A stretch of DNA of 64,000 bases, from positions 124,001 to 188,000 of the forward strand of contig NZ_LMZQ01000004.1 of assembly GCF_001442625.1 (NCBI RefSeq), in the 5' to 3' direction. A program made the translations under genes and the position numbers. Position 1 is the stretch's first letter. Every line of letters starts with the position of its first letter. Source of the stretch: Pedobacter ginsenosidimutans. GTDB lineage: Bacteria > Bacteroidota > Bacteroidia > Sphingobacteriales > Sphingobacteriaceae. Below, piece after piece: positions 8,774 to 17,785 of this stretch. A model generated the notes under the pieces. It saw only the letters and a program-made list of their open reading frames with translations, searched no databases and was not told the DNA's origin.

Positions 8774-9853
8774 ATGAGCGATAAACTTAAAATTGGCATT
8801 AGTATAGGCGACGTAAACGGCATAGGTTTAGAGGTAATCATTAAAACATTATCCAATCCTGCCATTTTAAATTATTGCACACCAATTGTTTATGGCCATA
8901 CCAAGGTTTCATCTTTTCATAGAAAAGCAAATAACCTGGGCGATTTCAGTTTTAACGTAATCAATCATGCCAATCAGGCACAGCCAAAAAAGGCAAACAT
9001 GATTAATTGCTGGGAAGAGGATGTGAAAATCGAATTGGGGCAGGTAACGCCAACAGGTGGGAAATATGCACTTTTATCACTAGAGCGTGCAACAGCTGAT
9101 CTGGTAAACGGCGATATAGATGCACTGGTTACGGCTCCAATCAATAAACATAACATTCAATCAGAAACTTTTGCCTTCCCCGGACATACCGAATACCTGC
9201 AGGAAAAAAGTGGCAGTAAAGATGTGCTGATGTTTTTGATCAGCGAAAATTTACGCGTGGGTGTAGTTACTGGCCACATTCCGGTGAAAGACGTTCCAAC
9301 AGCAATTACTAAAGATAAAATTGTAAATAAATTAAAACTGATTAACGAAAGCCTGAAAAAAGATTTTTGGATCGAAAAACCAAAAATTGCCGTTTTAGGC
9401 TTAAACCCACATGCCAGCGATAATGGTTTATTGGGCACTGAAGAGGCTGAAATTATTACACCAGCCATTCAGGAAGCTTACGACAAAGGTATCGTTTGTT
9501 TTGGTCCATATCCTGCCGATGGCTTTTTCGGCAATGGTAGCTACAAACAGTTCGATGCCGTTTTGGCCATGTACCACGATCAGGGCTTAATTCCTTTCAA
9601 AACATTAGCTTTCCATAATGGTGTAAACTATACCGCTGGTCTAAACTTCGTCCGTACCTCTCCCGATCATGGAACAGGTTACGACATTGCAGGTAAAGAT
9701 TTAGCGGATTCGACTTCATTTACCGAAGCTTTATTCTCGGCCATCCATATTGTAAAAAACCGTAGGGAACAGGAGGAGATGTTGGGCAATCAACTGCGTA
9801 CAGGTGGAAAAGTGGTTGAAACGCAATTTGATATTAAAGATGATGCTTCTTAA
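8774..9853 (+). CDS. pdxA: 4-hydroxythreonine-4-phosphate dehydrogenase PdxA
   Basis: NAD-dependent dehydrogenase/decarboxylase of the DXP-dependent pyridoxal phosphate pathway. Family signatures: GISIGDVNGIGLEVI at the N-terminus, ALVTAPINKHNI, FPGHTEYLQ and the metal-binding His in VLGLNPHASDNG and MYHDQGLIPFK, then FVRTSPDHGTGYDIAG. Its 359 aa are a little longer than the E. coli enzyme because of a charged C-terminal tail. It is monocistronic and transcribed divergently from rsmA. Confidence 0.95.
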   Translation: MSDKLKIGISIGDVNGIGLEVIIKTLSNPAILNYCTPIVYGHTKVSSFHRKANNLGDFSFNVINHANQAQPKKANMINCWEEDVKIELGQVTPTGGKYALLSLERATADLVNGDIDALVTAPINKHNIQSETFAFPGHTEYLQEKSGSKDVLMFLISENLRVGVVTGHIPVKDVPTAITKDKIVNKLKLINESLKKDFWIEKPKIAVLGLNPHASDNGLLGTEEAEIITPAIQEAYDKGIVCFGPYPADGFFGNGSYKQFDAVLAMYHDQGLIPFKTLAFHNGVNYTAGLNFVRTSPDHGTGYDIAGKDLADSTSFTEALFSAIHIVKNRREQEEMLGNQLRTGGKVVETQFDIKDDAS

Positions 9854-9934
9854 GGTATAGAAGGGTGAGGGCGTTAAGGTTGAAGGTTTTAAGAGCAGAA
9901 AGACTAAAGTAATAATCGGTAGCTATGGCCCCCT

Positions 9935-9969
9935 TGCCTCCGACTTCGGACGTCTGACCTCAGACTTCC
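9935..9969 (-). repeat. Degenerate 7-bp-period repeat (GACTTCx units)
   Basis: Five consecutive 7-base units of the form GACnTCn (TGCCTCC, GACTTCG, GACGTCT, GACCTCA, GACTTCC) lie in the pdxA/MFS spacer. The period is exactly seven, like the CCCTAAA and TTAAGGT tracts elsewhere in this window. Confidence 0.7.
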
Positions 9970-10030
9970 AGAAACTAAAGTGATCCATTACTTATTTGTA
10001 AAGCAATTTCTGTGTTTCATCGGTTCTGAA

Positions 10031-10122
10031 AGTCCTGCTATACGTTTCAATCTTTTTGTGATTATCATGCTGAGCTTGTCGAAGCACTATATCAAAAAGT
10101 ATTTCCACTACTATCAGGTTTA
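10031..10122 (+). repeat. Composite intergenic repeat, copy A
   Basis: The outer halves AGTCCTGCTATACGTTTCAA (10031-10050) and AAAAAGTATTTCC...CTATCAGGTTTA (10094-10122) recur at 48225-48353. The segment between them differs: here it is a guest REP containing ATGCTGAGCTTGTCGAAGCA. The right end is immediately followed by, and slightly overlaps, the MFS gene's promoter box. Confidence 0.7.
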
Positions 10123-10128
10123 TTTTTG
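10121..10128 (+). promoter_or_regulatory. Promoter -7 box for the MFS gene (TATTTTTG)
   Basis: TAnnTTTG match 24 bp before the preferred ATG at 10153. It begins at the last bases of the composite repeat, so the repeat may have supplied or altered the promoter. Confidence 0.4.
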
Positions 10129-10152
10129 GTAAAATTGTGCATCAAATTCAAA

Positions 10153-11340
10153 ATGAGCGGCACTAAAAAACCCAATTACATTCTCCCCACAATTGTTATT
10201 GCACAGTTTCTCTGTACATCGCTGTGGTTTGCTGGCAATGCGGTATTACCCGATATTGTTAAAAGCTTCCCAACTGAAACAAATCTACTGGCCAACCTCA
10301 CCAGCATGGTACAGTTTGGTTTCATCAGCGGAACATTAGTTTTCGCTTTCTTTGCTATTTCCGATATTTTTTCACCCTCGAAAGTGTTCTTTATCTGTGG
10401 AATTGCAGCTGCGTTGTTTAACCTCGGCATCTGTTTAGAACTAGCCGATGTTCATTTACTGCTGCTTTTTCGCTTTTTAACTGGTTTTATGTTGGCTGGA
10501 ATTTACCCTGTCGGCATGAAAATAGCATCCGATTACTTTAAAGACGGGCTAGGAAAATCGTTAGGTTTTTTAGTTGGTGCTTTGGTTTTGGGTACTGCTT
10601 TCCCTCATTTATTAAAAACATTTACTGCAAATTTTCCCTGGCAGTATGTAATCTTCGCTACTTCGGGTTTATCTCTAATTGGTGCAATTGCTATTTTATG
10701 GTTTGTACCAAATGGCCCATTTAGAACTGCCGGACAAAAATTCGATTTTCGATCTTGTTTTAATGGCTTTAAAAATCATCATTTTCGATCTGCTGCTTTC
10801 GGCTATTTCGGGCATATGTGGGAGCTTTATACCTTCTGGGCTTTTTTACCAGGTATGCTATTGCTTTATAACACCAAACATGCACATGCAACTCTAAATA
10901 TCCCGCTGTTTTCTTTCTTAATTATCGCTTCAGGAGGTCTATCCTGCATGATCGGCGGTTTGCTCTCACAAAAATTCGGCGCAAAACGGATTGCCACTAT
11001 TGCGCTGTCCATTTCTGGATCATGTTGCCTGCTCTCCCCAATTTTCCTATTCAGCGGCTCAGTATATCCTTTTCTTATATTTTTATTTTGCTGGGGCTTG
11101 TCCGGCACAGCCGATTCACCCTTGTTTTCTTCTTTAATTGCCAAACATGCACCAGAAAGCCTGAGAGGAACTTCGTTAACACTGGTAAACTGTATCGGCT
11201 TTGCCATTACGATTATTAGCATTCAGGTGATTAATCTTTTGGCTAAAGAAATGAATTCCCATTATCTTTATATGGTTTTGGCTGTTGGACCGGTTTTGGG
11301 ATTATGGGCGCTATTAACTGGAATAAAGCGCAGTCGCTAA
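10153..11340 (+). CDS. Major facilitator superfamily transporter
   Basis: Inner-membrane secondary carrier of 395 aa with about twelve hydrophobic segments. It opens with PTIVIAQFLCTSLWFAGNAVLP, similar to the CynX/NimT-like group, and has the family loop FRFLTGFMLAGIYPVGMKIASDYF after TM4. The substrate cannot be told. The frame extends upstream to a TTG at 10126, but ATG at 10153 (MSGTKKPN) gives the normal short N-terminus. It is monocistronic between two repeat-rich spacers. Confidence 0.85.
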   Translation: MSGTKKPNYILPTIVIAQFLCTSLWFAGNAVLPDIVKSFPTETNLLANLTSMVQFGFISGTLVFAFFAISDIFSPSKVFFICGIAAALFNLGICLELADVHLLLLFRFLTGFMLAGIYPVGMKIASDYFKDGLGKSLGFLVGALVLGTAFPHLLKTFTANFPWQYVIFATSGLSLIGAIAILWFVPNGPFRTAGQKFDFRSCFNGFKNHHFRSAAFGYFGHMWELYTFWAFLPGMLLLYNTKHAHATLNIPLFSFLIIASGGLSCMIGGLLSQKFGAKRIATIALSISGSCCLLSPIFLFSGSVYPFLIFLFCWGLSGTADSPLFSSLIAKHAPESLRGTSLTLVNCIGFAITIISIQVINLLAKEMNSHYLYMVLAVGPVLGLWALLTGIKRSR

Positions 11341-11358
11341 GCATATGGTCGGCTATAC

Positions 11359-11646
11359 TTTATCAAGGAGTGCATGACAAATTGCTTAAACGGTCTTCAT
11401 CCTGTCCCAAACTTCGGGATCAGCATCTTTCTTGTAATAAAAGATGAGGCTGTCTCATAAAGATAATTTCACCTCAGATTTTGTCACATTGAGCTTCCCG
11501 AAGAATCGGGACAAGTAGTCGAAATGCTCTTATAGTTATTTAAGCAGGTCCTTCGACAGGCTCAGGATGACAATTCTATATTTATGATACAACCTCATGA
11601 CGCGTTGACTTTGATATGTGAAATTTGTCGTGCACCCTTTATCAAG
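11359..11646. mobile_element. MITE-like nested element with 9-bp target duplication
   Basis: Direct repeats TTTATCAAG at 11359-11367 and 11638-11646 bracket terminal inverted repeats GAGTGCATGACAAATT (11368-11383) and AATTTGTCGTGCACCC (11622-11637), which match at 14 of 16 positions. Inside lies a second inverted pair (11443-11465 and 11577-11599, core ATGAGGCTGTCTCATAAA) and within that a REP with CCTTCGACAGGCTCAGGATG. The 270-bp element has no transposase frame. It fills most of the 350-bp spacer before the sulfurtransferase gene. Confidence 0.75.
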
Positions 11647-11665
11647 TCTTAATTTCAAATTTATT

Positions 11666-11673
11666 TATCTTTG
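11666..11673 (+). promoter_or_regulatory. Promoter -7 box (TATCTTTG) for the sulfurtransferase gene
   Basis: Exact TAnnTTTG match 17 bp before the ATG at 11691, and 20 bp downstream of the MITE-like element's right target duplication. Confidence 0.6.
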
Positions 11674-11690
11674 GATTCAAGAACTAAAAG

Positions 11691-12527
11691 ATGAAATTAT
11701 CACCTATCATAAAACCAGCAGAATTAACCTGGTTAAATCAAGACGAGGAGATCGTAATTATCGATGCCAGCGCTGGTTCGAAAACCAGATACGATGAACA
11801 ACATTTGGCAGGCGCACTTTTTGCAGATGTAAATAACGATTTAGCTAATATTGGCGATTTTGCTATTGGCGGAAGGCATCCTTTACCAACATTCGACCAG
11901 TTTTCTGCCGTTTTACAGCGGCTTGGTATCACAAAAGACAGTCATGTAATTATTTATGATGATAAAAACGGCGGCAACGCAGCTGCGAGGCTCTGGTGGA
12001 TGCTAAAAGCAATTGGTCATGAAAAAGTACAGGTAATTGATGGAGGCTTTCAGGCGGCCGTTAAAGCAGGTTTCCCGACAACAGATAAAGTCGAAATCCC
12101 GAAATCTGTAGAAAAATACGAAATCACAGCATGGAACTTACCCTTATCAGATATTAATGAAGTAGAAAAAGTCGCCAAAACCGACGATTACATTGTGATT
12201 GACGTGCGCGATGCCAACCGTTTTGCAGGCCTTACCGAACCTATCGATTTAATTGCAGGGCACATTCCTGGTGCGGCCAATATTCCATATACCGAAAATT
12301 TAGATGCTGATGGTGCTTTCCTGGCCCCTGAAATATTGAAAGAAAAATATGCTGAAGCTTTGGCCCACGTTAAACCCGAGAATGTAATTGTACACTGTGG
12401 CTCAGGCATTACCGCCTGCCATACGCTTTTGGCTATGGATTATGCAGGTTTACCCATCCCTAAGCTTTATGTTGGTTCCTGGAGCGAATGGAGCAGGAAT
12501 AACAAAGAAATGGTATTGGCAGACTAG
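11691..12527 (+). CDS. sseA: Thiosulfate/3-mercaptopyruvate sulfurtransferase (two rhodanese domains)
   Basis: Cytoplasmic sulfur-transfer enzyme of 278 aa with tandem rhodanese domains. The inactive N-terminal domain (about 1-135) has VIIDASAG and HLAGALFADVNNDL. The C-terminal domain (about 155-278) holds VIDVRDANRFAGLTE, AGHIPGAANIPY and the catalytic loop HCGSGITACHTLLAM. A CGSG[IV]TA loop is typical of mercaptopyruvate sulfurtransferases, while classical thiosulfate enzymes carry CRKGVT, so a 3-mercaptopyruvate preference is likely though not proven. It is followed by a strong hairpin at 12538. Confidence 0.88.
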   Translation: MKLSPIIKPAELTWLNQDEEIVIIDASAGSKTRYDEQHLAGALFADVNNDLANIGDFAIGGRHPLPTFDQFSAVLQRLGITKDSHVIIYDDKNGGNAAARLWWMLKAIGHEKVQVIDGGFQAAVKAGFPTTDKVEIPKSVEKYEITAWNLPLSDINEVEKVAKTDDYIVIDVRDANRFAGLTEPIDLIAGHIPGAANIPYTENLDADGAFLAPEILKEKYAEALAHVKPENVIVHCGSGITACHTLLAMDYAGLPIPKLYVGSWSEWSRNNKEMVLAD

Positions 12528-12537
12528 CCTTCTTACA

Positions 12538-12568
12538 GACCTTACAGGTTTCAGAAACCTGTAAGGTC
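12538..12568. terminator. Perfect hairpin terminator (14-bp stem, CAG loop)
   Basis: GACCTTACAGGTTT, CAG, then the exact complement, followed by TTTCAG. The same design with compensating base changes occurs at 39143-39175. Confidence 0.7.
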
Positions 12569-12656
12569 TTTCAGTATTTCAATTAACATTCTGAAAACCT
12601 GTCCGATTAACATCAACAATTTTTAAAAAACATTTTTAATCTAATTATTTTATCCC

Positions 12657-12664
12657 TACATTTG
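12657..12664 (+). promoter_or_regulatory. Promoter -7 box (TACATTTG) for the yceD-rpmF-lipid operon
   Basis: TAnnTTTG match 23 bp before the TTG start of the DUF177 gene. Probably drives yceD, rpmF and at least part of the downstream lipid genes. Confidence 0.55.
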
Positions 12665-12686
12665 CAGGCTAAAATTTTACAGTACT

Positions 12687-13217
12687 TTGAACCCACTAAA
12701 ACAATTTTCATTACCGTTTACCGGATTAAAATTGGGAACTCATCAGTTTGATTATGAGCTTGATGACCGCTTTTTTAATGCATTTGAGTATTCGTTAATT
12801 AAAAGCGGAAATTTAAAAGTAGATCTGGAACTTGAGAAACAAGAGACCATGTTGCTTCTAAAATTCAAAGTTATTGGTACAGTTAATTTAGATTGCGATA
12901 AATGTTTATCTGAGTTTTCGTTACCTGTAAATCTTTATGAAAGGCAGATTGTAAAGTTTGCTGAAGATGAACTGGAGAGCGATGATGAAGAAATTATTTC
13001 GCTAAGCCGTAAAGATACCGAGATTGATATATCTGGTCCTTTATACGAAATGATTAACGTAGCGGTACCTTATATCAAAAACTGCGAACAGGCAGGTAAA
13101 GATTGCGATCAGGAGATGATTGACCGCTTAAATCAATTATCGATCGAAAAGCAGGCTGAAGAAAATGAACAAACAAGCGACCCACGTTGGGAAGCCCTTA
13201 ATAAGTTAAAAAAATAA
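12687..13217 (+). CDS. YceD/DUF177 family protein
   Basis: Protein of 176 aa of the YceD family, encoded directly ahead of ribosomal protein L32 in most bacteria. Some members are linked to 23S rRNA processing. Seen: an N-terminal PFTGLKLGTHQFDYELDD segment, the paired Cys of LDCDKCLSEF, and an acidic centre (EDELESDDEEII). The start is TTG; no ATG lies upstream in frame, and the N-terminus NPLKQFSLPFTGLK fits the family, so the TTG is probably real. Only 15 bp separate it from rpmF. Confidence 0.85.
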   Translation: MNPLKQFSLPFTGLKLGTHQFDYELDDRFFNAFEYSLIKSGNLKVDLELEKQETMLLLKFKVIGTVNLDCDKCLSEFSLPVNLYERQIVKFAEDELESDDEEIISLSRKDTEIDISGPLYEMINVAVPYIKNCEQAGKDCDQEMIDRLNQLSIEKQAEENEQTSDPRWEALNKLKK

Positions 13218-13232
13218 TTAGATTATACACCA

Positions 13233-13424
13233 ATGGCACATCCAAAACGGAAAATCTCGAAACAGAGAAAAAATAAAAGAAGAACACACTATAAAGCTGT
13301 TACTCCTTCTTTAGCAACATGCTCGGCAACAGGTGCTATTCACGTACCTCACCGTGCTTACAACGTTGATGGTAACTTATACTACAACGGCAAACTGGTT
13401 ATCGAAAATACTCAGATAGGGTAA
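13233..13424 (+). CDS. rpmF: 50S ribosomal protein L32
   Basis: Basic 63-aa ribosomal protein of the large subunit. It opens with the universal AHPKRKISKQRKNKRRTH, and continues CSATGAIHVPHRAY. The Cys pairs of zinc-binding L32 forms are not retained, with only one Cys (ATCSATG). Between DUF177 and plsX, a classic arrangement that couples ribosome and lipid synthesis. Confidence 0.97.
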   Translation: MAHPKRKISKQRKNKRRTHYKAVTPSLATCSATGAIHVPHRAYNVDGNLYYNGKLVIENTQIG

Positions 13425-13434
13425 TTTTCTTAAA

Positions 13435-13516
13435 AAATTGTTTGTGTTTTCAGCGGCTTTAGTCATACCTTAGTCAACTGAAAAATTCAGGATTACACCT
13501 GACATAACACAAACAG
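13435..13516 (+). promoter_or_regulatory. Nested inverted repeat in the rpmF/plsX spacer
   Basis: Outer arms TGTTTGTGTT and AACACAAACA enclose inner arms TTTTCAG and CTGAAAA. The RNA could fold into a long hairpin just ahead of the plsX start. It may tune plsX translation or partly terminate after rpmF. No U-tract follows immediately except the TTTTTT next to the plsX start. Confidence 0.4.
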
Positions 13517-13525
13517 ATTTTTTCT

Positions 13526-14464
13526 ATGAAAATAGGCCTCGACATAATGGGCGGAGACTATGCTCCCAAAGCAATTGTTTTGGGAGCAATAGCTGCTCAT
13601 CAATCGCTTAACGCTGGAGAGCATTTAGTTCTTATTGGCGATACCGAACAGATTAAACCCATTCTTGCAGAAGAAGGTTTTAATCCAGATCATTTTGAAT
13701 ACGTTCATACTGATGAAGTAATTGGTATGGGCGAACATCCCACCAAAGCAATCGTTCAGAAACCAAATTCGAGCATAGCAGTTGGTTTTAACCTTTTAAA
13801 AGAAGGCAAAATCGATTCTTTCGCAAGTGCTGGTAACTCTGGTGCTATGCTGGTTGGCGCAGTTTTTAGCGTTAAAACCATTCCGGGCATTATCCGCCCT
13901 TGTTTATGTACAATTCTTCCAAAAATTAAAGGCGGCACGGGCTTACTGTTAGATGTAGGTGCCAATGCAGACTGCAAACCCGATATTTTATTACAATTTG
14001 GTGTTTTAGGCAGTTTATATGCAGAAAATCTTTTGCAGATAAATGATCCGAAAGTTGCCCTGATAAATATTGGTGAAGAAGATGAGAAAGGAAATATGCT
14101 AAGCATGGCTACTTTCCCGTTAATGAAAGAAACCAGCCTCTTCAACTTTGTTGGCAATGTGGAAGGAAGAGATTTATTTAACGATAAAGCCGATGTAATT
14201 GTGTGTGATGGTTTTACTGGAAATGTGATGCTAAAATTAGCAGAATCGTTTTACGTGCTTACCATCAAAAAGGGACTTAAAGATGAGTTCTTCGATCGTT
14301 TTAATTATGAACAATACGGTGGAAGTCCGGTTCTAGGTGTTAACGCTCCCGTTGTTATCGGACATGGAATTTCAAGTCCGCTAGCTGTTAAAAATATGGT
14401 TCTACAATCCAGAGAAATGATCACTACAGGATTGGTAGAAAAAATTAGAATGGCATTTAAATAA
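13526..14464 (+). CDS. plsX: Phosphate acyltransferase PlsX
   Basis: Converts acyl-ACP to acyl-phosphate, the donor for PlsY in phosphatidic acid synthesis; membrane-associated without TM segments. Family signatures: GLDIMGGDYAPKAIVLGA at the N-terminus, SFASAGNSGAMLVGA, GLLLDVGANADCKP, VNIG-type LINIGEEDEKGN and VIVCDGFTGNVMLKLAE. Its 312 aa are typical. It lies 19 bp before fabH, so the two are surely cotranscribed. Confidence 0.96.
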   Translation: MKIGLDIMGGDYAPKAIVLGAIAAHQSLNAGEHLVLIGDTEQIKPILAEEGFNPDHFEYVHTDEVIGMGEHPTKAIVQKPNSSIAVGFNLLKEGKIDSFASAGNSGAMLVGAVFSVKTIPGIIRPCLCTILPKIKGGTGLLLDVGANADCKPDILLQFGVLGSLYAENLLQINDPKVALINIGEEDEKGNMLSMATFPLMKETSLFNFVGNVEGRDLFNDKADVIVCDGFTGNVMLKLAESFYVLTIKKGLKDEFFDRFNYEQYGGSPVLGVNAPVVIGHGISSPLAVKNMVLQSREMITTGLVEKIRMAFK

Positions 14465-14482
14465 TTTATTAAAATTCTTAAA

Positions 14483-15481
14483 ATGAGTAAAATTCACGCT
14501 GCTATTACAGCAGTAAATGGTTACGTTCCCGACTATGTGCTTACAAACGCAGAGTTAGAAACCATTGTTGACACTTCGGATGAATGGATTACCAGCAGAA
14601 CGGGAATTAAAGAACGTAGAATTTTAAAGGGAGAAGGTTTAGGTACTTCTGATATGGCTGTTCATGCCGTAAACGGTTTACTTAAAAAGAGGGGAATTGA
14701 TGCAAAAGAAATTGAACTGATTATCTTTTGCACCACTACTCCGGATTTTACTTTCCCTGCAACAGCAAACGTTTTAGCTGATAAAATCGGTGCTACAAAT
14801 GCCTGGGGTTACGATTTACAGGCCGCTTGCTCTGGCTTTATTTTCGGACTTTCTACAGGTGCATCATTCATAGAATCAGGAAGACACAAAAAAGTTTTAG
14901 TTGTTGGCGGCGATAAAATGTCATCAATTATCAACTACGAAGACCGTACAACCTGTATCATTTTTGGTGATGGTTGCGGTTGTGCTTTATTAGAGCCAAA
15001 TGAAGAAGGTTTTGGTATTCAGGACTCTATCCTGAGAACAGATGGTTCTGGAAGAGATTTCCTGGGCATGAAAGCAGGTGGTTCGGTTATGCCGGCAACA
15101 CACGAAACTGTTGACGCAAGATTACATTTTGCACACCAGGAAGGTCCAACAGTATTTAAATTTGCCGTAACCAATATGGCCGACGTTGCTGCCGAAATTA
15201 TGGAACGCAACAGCTTAACTGCTGATGATGTTGCATGGTTAGTACCTCACCAGGCCAACAAACGCATTATCGATGCCACTGCAAACCGCATGGGCGTTAC
15301 TACCGATAAAGTAATGATTAACATTGAACGTTACGGAAATACAACCAACGGAACAATTCCTTTATGTTTATGGGAATGGGAAAGCAGGTTGAAAAAAGGC
15401 GATAACATTGTTTTAGCTGCATTCGGTGGTGGTTTTACATGGGGTTCGGTATACCTTAAATGGGCTTACGACACTAACTAG
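14483..15481 (+). CDS. fabH: 3-oxoacyl-ACP synthase III FabH
   Basis: Starts fatty acid synthesis by condensing an acyl-CoA with malonyl-ACP. The Cys-His-Asn triad is visible in [22 protein letters not shown] and [11 protein letters not shown]. Its 332 aa are standard. It lies in the plsX-fabH-accB-accC block and is therefore the housekeeping FabH, in contrast to the stand-alone paralog at 5509-6555. Bacteroidota make branched odd-chain fatty acids, so branched acyl-CoA starters are expected. Confidence 0.95.
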   Translation: MSKIHAAITAVNGYVPDYVLTNAELETIVDTSDEWITSRTGIKERRILKGEGLGTSDMAVHAVNGLLKKRGIDAKEIELIIFCTTTPDFTFPATANVLADKIGATNAWGYDLQAACSGFIFGLSTGASFIESGRHKKVLVVGGDKMSSIINYEDRTTCIIFGDGCGCALLEPNEEGFGIQDSILRTDGSGRDFLGMKAGGSVMPATHETVDARLHFAHQEGPTVFKFAVTNMADVAAEIMERNSLTADDVAWLVPHQANKRIIDATANRMGVTTDKVMINIERYGNTTNGTIPLCLWEWESRLKKGDNIVLAAFGGGFTWGSVYLKWAYDTN

Positions 15482-15598
15482 TCAGAAGTCTTTAGTCTGG
15501 AGTCGTATTAATGGCCTTCAGCAATAAAAAAATAAAACAAAAAAAGTATAACTTAGTTAATTCAATAAACACTATTTTTTACATAACTAGCCTAAAAA

Positions 15599-16075
15599 AT
15601 GGATATCAAACAAATACAGGAACTGATTAAATTTGTTTCTCGTTCTGGAGTAAATGAAGTTGCTATTGAGCAGGAAAACTTCAAAATCACGATCAAAACA
15701 AACCAAGCACCAACAGTTGTGCATGCTACAGTACCACAGGCTCCGCTTGTACAGGCTGCTGCCCCTGTTGCTACAGCTCCTACTGCTCCAAATGCAGCAA
15801 CACCTGCTGTACCCGCTGCAGAAGACACCTCAAAATACATTACTATTAAATCGCCAATGATCGGTACGTTCTACCGTTCAGCTAGTCCAGACAAGCCAAT
15901 GTTTGTTAATGTTGGCGACGAAATTAGCACTGGTAAAGTGGTTTGTATTATCGAGGCAATGAAACTTTTCAACGAGATTGAAAGCGAAGTTTCTGGCCGT
16001 ATCGTTAAAATCTTGGTTGATAATGCATCACCAGTAGAATACGATCAACCGTTATTTTTAGTAGAACCTATTTAG
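15599..16075 (+). CDS. accB: Biotin carboxyl carrier protein of acetyl-CoA carboxylase
   Basis: Carries the biotin that shuttles CO2 between AccC and AccAD. The N-terminal dimer segment (1-40) is followed by an Ala/Pro/Thr-rich linker (about 45-75) and the biotinyl domain with the acceptor Lys in [10 protein letters not shown] (Lys122). Its 158 aa are normal. Separated by 117 bp from fabH and by a paired-hairpin repeat from accC. Confidence 0.96.
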   Translation: MDIKQIQELIKFVSRSGVNEVAIEQENFKITIKTNQAPTVVHATVPQAPLVQAAAPVATAPTAPNAATPAVPAAEDTSKYITIKSPMIGTFYRSASPDKPMFVNVGDEISTGKVVCIIEAMKLFNEIESEVSGRIVKILVDNASPVEYDQPLFLVEPI

Positions 16076-16095
16076 TAAACTACGTAACGTTTATT

Positions 16096-16200
16096 CCTCG
16101 GTTCTGTGTCCTCACGAACCGAAAACAGTAAATTGTTATTTTCAGTATTGTATTATACAAACTGAATAAAATATAAATGGTTCGTGGCGACACGAACCAT
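16096..16200 (+). repeat. Paired-hairpin repeat between accB and accC, copy 1
   Basis: Hairpin 1 at 16099-16121 has arms CGGTTC and GAACCG around TGTGTCCTCAC. Hairpin 2 at 16177-16200 is ATGGTTCGTG, loop GCGA, CACGAACCAT, a perfect 10-bp stem. About 55 bp lie between. The reverse complement of 49279-49358 has the same order and near-identical hairpins with a different linker. Confidence 0.75.
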
Positions 16201-16274
16201 GGCATTTAATTTAAAATTTGAATATATCGGCTTGTAGTTCACAGATAATCGATGTAATCATCAATTAAAAAATT

Positions 16275-17615
16275 ATGTTTAAAAAAATACTAATTGCCAA
16301 CAGGGGTGAAATCGCTTTGCGTATTATCCGTACCTGTAAGGAAATGGGCATCAAAACGGTTGCTGTTTATTCTACCGCAGATCGCGAAAGTTTACACGTA
16401 CGTTTTGCTGATGAGGCTGTTTGTATTGGTCCCCCTCCTAGTAAAGATTCTTATTTAAATATTCCAAATATTATCTCGGCTGCAGAATTAACCAATGCCG
16501 ATGCCATACACCCAGGTTATGGTTTCTTATCAGAAAATGCTAAGTTTTCTAACATCTGCCGCGAGTACAACATCAAATTTATTGGTGCAACCCCAGAGCA
16601 GATCAATGGCATGGGCGATAAAGCCTCTGCAAAAGAAACCATGAAAATTGCCGGTGTACCAACCATTCCAGGATCTGAAGGTTTGCTTACCAGCGTTAAA
16701 GAAGGTATTGCGATTGCGAATGAAATGGGCTACCCTGTTATCTTAAAAGCAACTGCCGGTGGTGGTGGCCGTGGTATGCGTGTAGTTTGGAAAGACGAAG
16801 ATTTTGAAAATGCATGGGATAGTGCCCGTCAGGAATCTGGTGCAGCCTTTGGTAACGATGGTTTATATTTAGAAAAATATATCGAAGACCCACGCCACAT
16901 CGAAATCCAGATTATCGGAGATCAGTTTGGCAAAGCCTGTCACTTATCAGAACGCGATTGTTCAATCCAACGCCGTCACCAGAAATTGGTAGAGGAATCT
17001 CCTTCTCCTTTTATGACAGATGAACTTCGTGTAAGAATGGGCGAAGCAGCTATTAAAGGTGCAATGGCCGTAAATTACGAAGGTGCTGGTACAATCGAAT
17101 TCCTGGTTGATAAACACCGTAACTTCTACTTTATGGAAATGAACACCCGTATCCAGGTAGAGCATCCGGTTACGGAAGAAGTAATCAACTTCGATTTAAT
17201 TAAAGAACAGATTAAAGTTGCTGCCGGAATTCCGATTTCGGGTAAAAACTACTTCCCTGATATGCACGCAATCGAGTGCCGTATCAATGCAGAAGATCCA
17301 GCAAATAACTTCCGTCCGTCACCAGGAAAAATCACTAATTTCCACTCTCCAGGTGGCCATGGTGTTCGCGTTGATACACACGTTTATGCAGGATATTCAA
17401 TTCCTTCTAACTACGATTCGATGATTGCAAAATTAATCTGTGTGGCACAAACACGCGAAGAGGCAATCTGTACCATGGAGCGGGCTTTAGGTGAATTTGT
17501 AATTGAAGGTGTAAAAACAACCATTCCTTTCCATCTGCAGTTAATGAAAGATCCGAACTTTAGAGCAGGAAATTTCACTACGAAATTTATGGAAACGTTT
17601 GAGTTTTCAGAATAA
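16275..17615 (+). CDS. accC: Biotin carboxylase subunit of acetyl-CoA carboxylase
   Basis: ATP-grasp enzyme that carboxylates the biotin on AccB. Visible motifs: [19 protein letters not shown] at the start, [13 protein letters not shown], the Gly-rich ATP lid [31 protein letters not shown] and [15 protein letters not shown], with RINAEDP near the end. The 446 aa match the family. It is the last gene of the block, ended by the terminator at 17645. Confidence 0.96.
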   Translation: MFKKILIANRGEIALRIIRTCKEMGIKTVAVYSTADRESLHVRFADEAVCIGPPPSKDSYLNIPNIISAAELTNADAIHPGYGFLSENAKFSNICREYNIKFIGATPEQINGMGDKASAKETMKIAGVPTIPGSEGLLTSVKEGIAIANEMGYPVILKATAGGGGRGMRVVWKDEDFENAWDSARQESGAAFGNDGLYLEKYIEDPRHIEIQIIGDQFGKACHLSERDCSIQRRHQKLVEESPSPFMTDELRVRMGEAAIKGAMAVNYEGAGTIEFLVDKHRNFYFMEMNTRIQVEHPVTEEVINFDLIKEQIKVAAGIPISGKNYFPDMHAIECRINAEDPANNFRPSPGKITNFHSPGGHGVRVDTHVYAGYSIPSNYDSMIAKLICVAQTREEAICTMERALGEFVIEGVKTTIPFHLQLMKDPNFRAGNFTTKFMETFEFSE

Positions 17616-17644
17616 TAAAGTATTTCTATACTTAATAATACAAG

Positions 17645-17677
17645 AAGGCTATTCAAATAATTTGGATAGCCTTTTTT
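17645..17677 (+). terminator. Terminator after accC
   Basis: AAGGCTATTC, a 9-base A/T loop, GGATAGCCTT, then a T-run. The stem is nearly perfect. A classic intrinsic terminator. Confidence 0.8.
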
Positions 17678-17785
17678 ATTGTTTTAGATTTCAGTTACAG
17701 TGAGATAAGTACCTGATAATTAATATTTACCGAACAGTGTAGCGTTTAATTAACCGCATACGTTTATTATTAAAACACTCTAATT

